A DNA stretch of 29,650 nt, taken from positions 1 through 29,650 of the forward strand of contig JAUCBJ010001645.1 in assembly GCA_032718475.1 (NCBI GenBank), read 5' to 3'. The stretch comes from Nemertoderma westbladi (taxonomy: Eukaryota > Xenacoelomorpha > Nemertodermatida > Nemertodermatidae). The notes under the pieces are model-generated. The model made no database searches. It saw only the letters and a program-made list of their open reading frames with translations, and was not told the DNA's origin. This document shows positions 21,501 to 29,650 of this stretch, in pieces. Position 1 is the stretch's first letter, and each line of letters begins with the position of its first letter. A program made the translations under genes and the position numbers.

Positions 21501-24395
21501 TACACCCAGATGAGAACCGGCACCCTTACACCCAGACGAGAACCCGGCACCCTTACACCCAGATGAGAACCGGCACCCTTACACCCAGACGAGAACCCGG
21601 CACCCTTACACCCAGATGAGAACCCGGCACCCTTACACCCAGATGAGAACCGGCACCCTTACACCCAGATGAGAACCCGGCACCCTTACACCCAGATGAG
21701 AACCCGGCACCCTTACACCCAGATGAGAACCTGTCACCCTTACACCCAGATGAGAACCCGGCACCCTTACACCCAGACACACGAACCCGGCACCCTTACA
21801 CCCAGATGAGAACCCGGCACCCTTACACCCAGACACACGAACCCGGCACCCTTACACCCAGATGAGAACCCGGCACCCTTACACCCAGACACACGAACCC
21901 GGCACCCTTACACCCAGATGAGAACCCGGCACCCTTACACCCAGATGAGAACCGGCACCCTTACACCCAGATGAGAACCCGGCACCCTTACACCCAGACA
22001 CACGAACCCGGCACCCTTACACCCAGATGAGAACCCGGCACCCTTACACCCAGATGAGAACCGGCACCCTTACACCCAGACGAGAACCCGGCACCCTTAC
22101 ACCCAGATGAGAACCGGCACCCTTACACCCAGATGAGAACCCGGCACCCTTACACCCAGATGAGAACCGGCACCCTTACACCCAGACGAGAACCCGGCAC
22201 CCTTACACCCAGATGAGAACCGGCACCCTTACACCCAGACGAGAACCCGGCACCCTTACACCCAGATGAGAACCCGGCACCCTTACACCCAGATGAGAAC
22301 CGGCACCCTTACACCCAGATGAGAACCCGGCACCCTTACACCCAGATGAGAACCCGGCACCCTTACACCCAGATGAGAACCTGTCACCCTTACACCCAGA
22401 TGAGAACCCGGCACCCTTACACCCAGACACACGAACCCGGCACCCTTACACCCAGATGAGAACCCGGCACCCTTACACCCAGACACACGAACCCGGCACC
22501 CTTACACCCAGATGAGAACCCGGCACCCTTACACCCAGACACACGAACCCGGCACCCTTACACCCAGATGAGAACCCGGCACCCTTACACCCAGATGAGA
22601 ACCGGCACCCTTACACCCAGATGAGAACCCGGCACCCTTACACCCAGACACACGAACCCGGCACCCTTACACCCAGATGAGAACCCGGCACCCTTACACC
22701 CAGATGAGAACCCGGCACCCTTACACCCAGATGAGAACCGGCACCCTTACACCCAGACGAGAACCCGGCACCCTTACACCCAGATGAGAACCGGCACCCT
22801 TACACCCAGACGAGAACCCGGCACCCTTACACCCAGACACACGAACCCGGCACCCTTACACCCAGATGAGAACCCGGCACCCTTACACCCAGATGAGAAC
22901 CCGGCACCCTTACACCCAGACACACGAACCCGGCACCCTTACACCCAGATGAGAACCGGCACCCTTACACCCAGATGAGAACCCGGCACCCTTACACCCA
23001 GATGAGAACCGGCACCCTTACACCCAGATGAGAACCCGGCACCCTTACACCCAGATGAGAACCGGCACCCTTACACCCAGATGAGAACCTGTCACCCTTA
23101 CACCCAGACGAGAACCCGGCACCCTTACACCCAGACTCACGAACCCGGCACCCTTACACCCAGATGAGAACCCGGCACCCTTACACCCAGATGAGAACCG
23201 GCACCCTTACACCCAGACGAGAACCCGGCACCCTTACACCCAGATGAGAACCGGCACCCTTACACCCAGATGAGAACCCGGCACCCTTACACCCAGATGA
23301 GAACCGGCACCCTTACACCCAGATGAGAACCCGGCACCCTTACACCCAGATGAGAACCGGCACCCTTACACCCAGATGAGAACCTGTCACCCTTACACCC
23401 AGACGAGAACCCGGCACCCTTACACCCAGACACACGAACCCGGCACCCTTACACCCAGATGAGAACCCGGCACCCTTACACCCAGATGAGAACCGGCACC
23501 CTTACACCCAGACGAGAACCCGGCACCCTTACACCCAGATGAGAACCGGCACCCTTACACCCAGATGAGAACCCGGCACCCTTACACCCAGATGAGAACC
23601 GGCACCCTTACACCCAGATGAGAACCCGGCACCCTTACACCCAGATGAGAACCGGCACCCTTACACCCAGATGAGAACCCGGCACCCTTACACCCAGACG
23701 AGAACCCGGCACCCTTACACCCAGATGAGAACCCGGCACCCTTACACCCAGACGAGAACCCGGCACCCTTACACCCAGATGAGAACCCGGCACCCTTACA
23801 CCCAGATGAGAACCCGGCACCCTTACACCCAGATGAGAACCCGGCACCCTTACACCCAGATGAGAACCCGGCACCCTTACACCCAGATGAGAACCCGGCA
23901 CCCTTACACCCAGATGAGAACCGGCACCCTTACACCCAGATGAGAACCCGGCACACTTACACCCAGATGAGAACCCGGCACCCTTACACCCAGATGAGAA
24001 CCGGCACCCTTACACCCAGATGAGAACCCGGCACCCTTACACCCAGATGAGAACCCGGCACCCTTACACCCAGATGAGAACCCGGCACCCTTACACCCAG
24101 ATGAGAACCGGCACCCTTACACCCAGATGAGAACCCGGCACCCTTACACCCAGATGAGAACCCGGCACCCTTACACCCAGATGAGAACCGGCACCCTTAC
24201 ACCCAGATGAGAACCCGGCACCCTTACACCCAGATGAGAACCCGGCACCCTTACACCCAGATGAGAACCCGGCACCCTTACACCCAGATGAGAACCGGCA
24301 CCCTTACACCCAGATGAGAACCCGGCACCCTTACACCCAGATGAGAACCCGGCACCCTTACACCCAGATGAGAACCCGGCACCCTTACACCCAGA
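18574..24395. repeat. 27-bp satellite array, about 215 units
   Basis: Units run from TGAGAACCCGG to TTACACCCAGA (27 bp). Two length variants are mixed in: 26 bp (one C lost, GAGAACCGGC) and 29 bp (starting CACACGAACCCGG). The 29-bp type occurs only between about 19777 and 23430, so the array has an older-looking or separately amplified middle. Rare point variants such as CCTGTCACC and CAGACGAG recur in fixed neighbour patterns. Long ORFs appear on both strands because 27-bp units lack stops, but the 26- and 29-bp units shift the frame repeatedly, so I do not call them genes. Confidence 0.97.
21322..22711. repeat. 650-bp higher-order repeat within the satellite
   Basis: By reading the variant pattern, 21322-22061 recurs at 21972-22711 with no difference that I could find, an offset of exactly 650 bp. 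The match ends where a 26-bp unit (22062) meets a 27-bp unit (22712). A shorter periodicity of 268 bp is visible near 20730-20998. Confidence 0.75.
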
Positions 24396-24490
24396 CACAC
24401 GAACACATTCCTAGATCCCTCCCCTCTTCCTTTCGTTATTCCATACGTAGATAGACGAATGTCTACGACACCGTATCCTAAACAATATAC

Positions 24491-24581
24491 GGGTGTAAAC
24501 GTTACGCCGACAGCCGACAACCAACAGCCGACAACCAGCAGCCGACAACCGACAGCCGAGAACCGAGTAACGTTTACACCC
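24491..24581. mobile_element. 91-bp MITE with 15-bp TIRs and 9-bp target duplication
   Basis: The left TIR GGGTGTAAACGTTAC (24491-24505) and the right GTAACGTTTACACCC (24567-24581) are perfect inverted repeats, flanked on both sides by ACAATATAC (24482-24490 and 24582-24590). The interior is four 14-bp tandem units of the type AGCCGACAACCAAC. A 9-bp duplication would fit Mutator-like or Merlin-like transposases, but the superfamily is not assigned. Confidence 0.88.
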
Positions 24582-24613
24582 ACAATATACGTGGTTAACC
24601 ACTTAAACCATAC

Positions 24614-24975
24614 ATGGCCACTGGCAAGACACTGAAAGACATTTTAGTTAGAGCCAGTCTTACTAAAAACAGTGCAATTCCCACCCAAGCATGGAATGTT
24701 ACTGTTGTCTGCATGGCGTTAGCAACTGCACCGTTCAAAACATGATTTACGAAATTTTATACAATAATGTGAGAACATAGGCGTCAGAGAAAACTTATAG
24801 GGGAGAGTATTGGACGGATTAGGGATCGCATAATGAGTCTCTGCAACTCAGTTAGGAACGGTAACTATAAGGAGGCAATTGGTATAGATTATTTTGAAAA
24901 ACACCTGGGGAACAAGAATCACAAGGAGACTTTTCAGATTATTAGATATATATGTAAGGACGGGGCAGAGAGAAA
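24614..24975 (+). pseudogene. Penelope-like retroelement remnant, linker and GIY-YIG region
   Basis: TGKTLKDILVRASL (from 24617) matches the RxxxLxDxLVRAxL linker found between reverse transcriptase and endonuclease in Penelope-like elements. The expected Cys-rich and GIY/YIG strand region is degraded and broken by a stop at about 24750. Downstream, in another frame, IGESIGRIRDRIMSLCNSVR then NKNHKETFQII resemble the (V)GET...RxxDR...H part of the GIY-YIG fold. The ATG-initiated frame at 24833-25156 carries this, and its last 60 residues look unrelated. No complete RT is nearby, so this is a fragment. The call is by recall of family motifs. Confidence 0.5.
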
Positions 24976-25489
24976 CATCGGGAGAAATACCTCATTAGAA
25001 GGGAACATCCACATTGCACATGAACAAACTAATATAGTAGACAATATGACAAAGGATGGTGACTCAAACTTGGAGCAATGTATAATAGTTAGCTATTATA
25101 TTAGTCAATTTAGTGGACCTCCGATATCTACTGTACTTTACATTATTGCATTTTAATAGTGGATTTTCAGTTATCTAAAGTACTTAGATAGGAATTTGAT
25201 TTTGGAAACTATGGTGACGGGCGGGTAGGCCAATATTGTTCTGTGAATCTTCCTATTTATCGTTATAAATATGCATTTGATTGTTTATATATATAATCCA
25301 GCTTGAAAGGGATACTGAACTAGAGAGAAACGAAATTGCGACAACTATGGAGAATCGGGAAGCCTGAAAGGATCTCACTTACTCTGTCCGAGTTCGCCCA
25401 ACCTAGTAGTAGTATGGTTGTTAGGGCAATGAACTACATTAATCATTAACAATTATCTACTAAGAATGACAGGCAATTAATTAACTGTC

Positions 25490-25815
25490 ATTTTTTAAGA
25501 CTTCTTCAAGGCATTGCACTTTTTTATGACCATGCATGTTGCATGGTCCAAAAATTCAAGCCTATGGGATTCCTGATGAAATCATTGATGCAATTAGATC
25601 AGTTTAATACATGATCAATACCATCAATACCATTTTAGGGTTCATTTAGTTTGTTCTGAGGGGTGTCCTTCCAGGGGAGGGGAGGGGACACACTCGTCCC
25701 AATAATTTGGTTGGTGTAGAGATAAACCCCGGGTAGCGCTGTGGATCACCAGTAAAAGTAAAACATATTACAGATTTCGACTTTCCTGATGTCATTGGTG
25801 TTCCGCTGGGGAGAA
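25490..25815 (+). pseudogene. LINE reverse transcriptase core remnant
   Basis: In rapidly changing frames one can read DFFKA (motif A region, 25499), QAYGIPDEIIDAIRSV (from about 25557), GVLPGE...DTLVPIIW (25650-25710, counterpart of GVLQGDTLAPxLF) and ITDFDFPDVIG (25767-25799, counterpart of ITDLDFADDIA). The catalytic FADD is changed to FPDV. Spacing and order fit a non-LTR retrotransposon RT. It is full of indels and stops and cannot be active. Confidence 0.6.
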
Positions 25816-26703
25816 TGAAGGGAGGTACAAGCATATAAGCAAAAAGGTGCTACAAATTTATGTTGGCATTTCATTGCCGAAACTCAGCTTTAACATACAA
25901 TCCCTGATTACAGAAGTGTAATGGACAAAAAAGTTAAATTAATTGGCATAATGTAAGGCTATATATGTCAATATATAAATCATTGTTCTGTATATTGGCT
26001 TTATACAGTATATTAATCATTTGAAGATGAAAATGATTAATCATACTCATCAATTTATCAAGATGTAAGAGTGTCAGTGATTTGTGGAACTCCTATGGAA
26101 TGCTGTGCACAGATTGATGCAAGCAGAGGCCACATATTGCATTGCATATGTAAGAGGAATTGCGTTACTTATTAATCCGTGTAATCTTTCTGGTATTAAC
26201 TTTCCCACTGACCAACTATCTGAATTATGCTTAGATGGTTCCACTGTCGTTAATTCTCATTAAGCCATTCAATTTCCGAATTGGGGGGATCCGATATTTC
26301 CCTTTTTTAACTGAGCAACTGGTACGTTTGCACTTGAAATAGGTTGTTAATCCTTCTTCGATTGAAATCAATTAATATGAATAATTGAAAATAACAGGAA
26401 TGGATGGATTTTGAATGGATTTATTGGACACTATTTATTTTAACAGTATTTTCTTCATCACTAGATGGACCAGTGGATTTGATAATGGATATATGATAGC
26501 TATGGTTCATATAAATATATTACAACTCGTTTCATAATTTTTATATTGTTGTTGTCATAGTACATGTCAAAGTGCAGACGTCATACTTGGACGGCCCCTT
26601 AGGAGTACTCTCAGAATCACTAGAGGGAGCTCAGTGGCTCCTCAGCTCATTAGAACAGGCTACTTCTAGTGTTGTAGTCTTTTTTTAACTCCATGAAGAC
26701 CGA
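25816..26703. other. Unrecognised sequence between LINE segments
   Basis: The stretch expected to encode the RT thumb of the LINE shows no readable homology. It may be deeply decayed or replaced by inserted AT-rich DNA. No other gene is evident. Confidence 0.4.
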
Positions 26704-27088
26704 TTATTTAGAGCAGCAGTAGTTCCAATTCTCCTCTGTGCGAGTCCATGCTGGGCTCTATCAACTGCTGAGGACACCAAATCTCTGGATGGCACGTTAA
26801 CAAAAATGCTAGGTCGGGTTCACTGTGTCAAGTTCAATACACACATCTCCAAAAAGATACTATATAACATTAGAGGTGTCCTCCAAGCTTGTCACTCGAA
26901 CAAAGCCGCCTCTGCACATTGTTTTCGCCGTGAGGAACAGCCTGTGCACAATCTTGTGCTTTGAACGGCCCCTTGAAGAAAATAAGCATGAAGGACAGCC
27001 CTTAACTTTCGTGAGACGCGTCCTACATGACACTGGCCTTGAAGAGGCGGATAATCTCGCCATGGTGGTAATCAAATCATGGTGGTAG
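26704..27088 (+). pseudogene. LINE C-terminal region remnant
   Basis: One frame from 26704 reads LFRAAVVPILLCASPCWALS, TAEDTKSLDGTLTKML, then CHSNKAASAHCFRREEQPVH before a stop at 26962. The neighbouring frame continues NKHEGQPLTFVRRVLHDTGL to 27088. These correspond to the LF...VV..LLYG..W...K.LDG...RML, AGHCxR and Y/FV..L..DTGL blocks seen after the RT of many invertebrate LINEs. It probably belongs with the RT core at 25490-25815; about 890 bp between them are unrecognisable. Clade not assigned. Confidence 0.65.
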
Positions 27089-27093
27089 GGAGT

Positions 27094-27202
27094 TGTGGCG
27101 GCGCAACTTTGTTGATAAGCCGGCATAGCATTCTTAATGCACGCTGAATTGGGCTTGCCAATTGTAGATTGCATGGTGGTGGCAAAATTCTTTTGTTAAG
27201 CC
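27094..27202. repeat. Degenerate 81-bp direct repeat
   Basis: GTGGCGGCGCAACTTTGTTG (27094) and GTGGTGGCAAAATTCTTTTG (27175) are each followed closely by A/TTAAGCCG and a TAGCAT string. This is two diverged copies just downstream of the LINE remnant, possibly its 3' UTR. Confidence 0.4.
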
Positions 27203-27241
27203 GTAGCATCACAATGTGCAGTTTCAATGCAGTAGGCCGAT

Positions 27242-28382
27242 TAAAGTAGTAGTAAACTATCTTGCACATCCTTCTTAACAAGTAAATTGTATAACTTATA
27301 TTTACTTACACCGTTTACTTATATTATTTATACACATACACCGGCATGCTGATGCATTACATCTGTATTTTTATTATCAATATTGAATTTATAATTGTTA
27401 TCAACGACTACTGCTGAAACTCCCAATAGAATTCCGATGTATTTTGATCATATTTATCAAGATCCTTCATAAATAGCAAACAGTGTATGTTTGCCATATT
27501 TACCAGGAATATTCAGTCAGTAAGTCTCATGTTGAGTTCACTGGCATAAAACAGTACAGCTGAGCTAATGTTACCCTAATGCATTAATCGCTACCCTAGA
27601 GAGACGAGACCATCAATATGCAATAAATATTCAGAGGACATGGTGCGAGAAATTAAAGATTTATGTTATTAAGTTTGAAACCGTGAAGTAGAATTCACAA
27701 AATACGACTGTGGATTATTCAACATAAAGGTTGTTTTTTTAAACTGATTGTTATTATCATCGGGTTTATATCACAGTAACTCTGTAAACTTTGAACCTCT
27801 GCTGAACTGTTCTGCAATAAGCCGTCTGAATTTAAAAAAACAATTAAATTTGTTTAATAGTTAAATGTTTTAATACATAAGTTTAAAATAAAGCATATTT
27901 GATGAAATTTGAATGACAAAAAAATTACACAAACAGTTAATGTGGGACACAAACAAAATTAATGAGGGATGCAAACTTGCTTGTCCGCTGATAATCCTGC
28001 AGTAAATATTTAATAATTTTGCCTACTTTTTTTGCCAAAACGTATCTTTTTGCCGTATCGCAAGTTTTTTGCAGAAAGGCATCTTTTCTCGAAACGCAAC
28101 CTTTTTTGCCGAATCGCAACTGATGCCGAAACGCGACAGTTGCCGAAACGCGAAGCAAATTTCTGAAATACCCCTTTAGCTTTATGGATTATCCTAATAT
28201 AGTTGAATGTACATTGAGTTTATCTTTAATTTAATTCACAAAATAACCCAATTTTATGGGCTTTTTCTTATAAAAGAGTAAATGCAAAAGACCACTTCTC
28301 ATGTAAGTATGAATTAAAATCTCAAAAAAATTTAACACGCAAAGGAACAGCTCGAATTCCGTTTTTACATTCCTACTATTCT
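27242..28382. other. Gene-free stretch with GCCGAAACGC-type strings
   Basis: No gene recognised. Between about 28022 and 28155 variants of TTTGCCGAAACGCGAC recur irregularly every 17-40 bp, a degenerate tandem repeat. The minus-strand ORF at 27937-28158 simply translates it. The rest is AT-rich. Confidence 0.5.
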
Positions 28383-29650
28383 AAGAAGAAGAGCTGTGGG
28401 TATCGTCGTTTAGCGTGCCCATCCCAAGTAGAAGAGCTGTGGGTATCGTCGTTTAGCTTGCCCATCCCAAGTAGAAGAGCTATGGGTATCGTCGTTTAGC
28501 TTGCCCATCCCAAGTAGAAGAGCTGTGGGTATCGTCGTTTAGCGTGCCCATCCCAAGTAGAAGAGCTGTGGGTATCGTCGTTTAGCGTGCCCATCCCAAG
28601 TAGAAGAGCTGTGGGTATCGTAGTTAAGCGTGCCCATCCCAAGAAGAAGAGCTATGGGTATCGTCGTTTAGCGTGCCCATCCCAAGAAGAAGAGCTGTGG
28701 GTATCGTCGTTTGGCGTGCCCATACCAAGAAGAAGAGCTGTGGGTATCGTAGTTTGGCGTGCCCATACCTAGAAGAAGAGCTATGGGTATCGTCGTTTAG
28801 CGTGCCCATCCCAAGAAGAAGAGCTATGGGTATCGTCGTTTAGCGTGCCCATCCCAAGAAGAAGAGCTATGGGTATCGTCGTTTAGCGTGCCCATACCAA
28901 GTAGAAGAGCTATGGGTATCGTCGTTTAGCGTGCCCATCACAAGAAGAAGAACTATGGGTATCGTCGTTTAGCGTGCCCATCCCAAGAAGAAGAGCTATG
29001 GGTATCGTCGTTTAGCGTGCCCATCCCAAGAAGAAGAGCTATGGGTATCATCGTTTAGCGTGCCCATACCAAGTAGAAGAGCTATGGGTATCGTCGTTTA
29101 GCGTGCCCATCACAAGTAGAAGAGCTGTGGGTATCGTCGTTTAGCGGGCCCATCACAAGTAGAAGAGCTGTGGGTATCGTCGTTTAGCGTGCCCATCCCA
29201 AGTAGAAGAGCTGTGGGTATCGTCGTTTAGCGTGCCCATCCCAAGTAGAAGAGCTGTGGGTATCGTAGTTAAGCGTGCCCATCCCAAGAAGAAGAGCTAT
29301 GGGTATCGTCGTTTAGTGTGCCCATCCCAAGAAGAAGAGCTGTGGGTATCGTCGTTTGGCGTGCCCATCCCAAGTAGAAGAGCTGTGGGTATCGTCGTTT
29401 GGCGTGCCCATCCCTAGAAGAAGAGCTGTGGGTATCGTCGTTTAGCGTGCCCATCCCAAGAAGAAGAGCTATGGGTATCGTCGTTTAGCGTGCCCATCCC
29501 AAGAAGAAGAGCTATGGGTATCGTCGTTTAGCGTGCCCATCCCAAGTAGAAGAGCTATGGGTATCGTCGTTTAGCGTGCCCATCACAAGAAGAAGAACTA
29601 TGGGTATCGTCGTTTAGCGTGCCCATCCCAAGAAGAAGAGCTATGGGTAT
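28383..29650. repeat. 43-bp minisatellite, at least 29 units
   Basis: Units of 43 bp run from GAAGAGCTGTGGGTATCGTC through GTTTAGCGTGCCCATC to CCAAG(T/A)A. Variants are GCTATGGG, GTTTGGCG, GTTAAGCG and CATCACAAG. The array runs off the end of the window. The variant order from about 28587 recurs from 29232, an offset of 645 bp (15 units), so a higher-order repeat is present. ORFs on both strands follow the repeat and are not considered genes. Confidence 0.95.

Larger units (their letters stand above)
17649..24414. mobile_element. Foldback-like DNA element with satellite expanded in its right arm
   Basis: The left end reads CTAAGGAATGTG and the right end, reverse-complemented, CTAGGAATGTG. 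From there inward the two ends match as inverted repeats through GTGTGTCTGGGTGTA, one 27-bp unit, CTCATTTTGAATTAG, GCTAGCCCTGGCGGTA, ATGATACATGTGCATGAGTG and GGGTTTTATATATAA, to about 17830 on the left and 18342 on the right. The right arm differs by about 105 bp of extra sequence (around 18465-18563) and by the 5.8-kb array. The core between the arms (about 17830-18342) encodes no recognisable transposase. An ORF at 17744-18106 starts inside the left arm and is probably incidental. The overall plan, with long inverted arms carrying tandem repeats, is like foldback elements such as Drosophila FB/Galileo. A target-site duplication is not clear; the tips differ by one A. Confidence 0.8.

Noticed and set aside
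18574-24395. Many long ORFs on both strands through the 27-bp array (for example 160-162 codons near 18858-19382)
   Set aside because: They exist only because the 27-bp unit lacks stops; 26- and 29-bp units break every frame repeatedly, and no start context or domain supports coding.
18574-24395. CRISPR array
   Set aside because: Units are contiguous without unique spacers, no cas genes occur, and the context is an animal genome.
27937-28158. 73-codon minus-strand ORF
   Set aside because: It translates a degenerate repeat of GCCGAAACGC-type strings; no family resemblance.

Overview
The window reads as an animal (metazoan) nuclear scaffold, most plausibly from an invertebrate. It is AT-rich, has no dense gene layout, and carries an intron-bearing class A GPCR exon, Penelope-like and LINE-like retroelement remnants, inverted-repeat DNA elements and very large minisatellites. 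The species cannot be fixed from the sequence. The only credible host gene is the first coding exon of a rhodopsin-family GPCR at 2452-2776 (+). Its TM1-ICL1-TM2 start resembles the GnRH/AKH/corazonin/vasopressin receptor group, and it ends in a splice donor. I could not find its later exons.

Layout. 1-252: (TTGTGG)n-type simple repeat cut by the window edge. 1209-2168: 63-bp minisatellite, then the GPCR exon. 3766-4553: TA-flanked DNA element with arms of about 200-250 bp in inverted orientation. 5844-6030: array of sixteen 9-bp TATA-box-like units. 6394-6463: tRNA-derived SINE head (minus strand). 8253-12486: a decayed copy of a large, uncharacterised, transposon-like protein family. It has an N-terminal zinc-like cluster, a PIN/XPG-like nuclease core and a C-terminal tesmin/TSO1 CXC motif, and it is broken by frameshifts, a 22-bp repeat expansion and a poly(A)-tailed insertion. 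12487-17648: no recognised gene, but two matches to the RFX X-box consensus. 17649-24414: a foldback-like DNA element. 24491-24581: a 91-bp MITE with a perfect 9-bp target duplication. 24614-24975: remnant of a Penelope-like GIY-YIG region. 25490-27088: remnant of a LINE reverse transcriptase. 28383-29650: 43-bp minisatellite running off the end of the window.

The most striking structure is the foldback-like element. Its left terminal inverted repeat (17649 to about 17830) holds one diverged copy of a 27-bp motif. At the same position its right terminal repeat holds about 5.8 kb (roughly 215 units) of that motif, and the terminal sequence of the element resumes after the array. A satellite has therefore grown inside one arm of a transposon. 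The junctions of the 27-bp and 29-bp unit types can be read from the single-copy arm, which suggests how the array began. Nothing here looks like an operon or a cooperating gene set. The theme is layered mobile elements, several of which carry their own tandem repeats.
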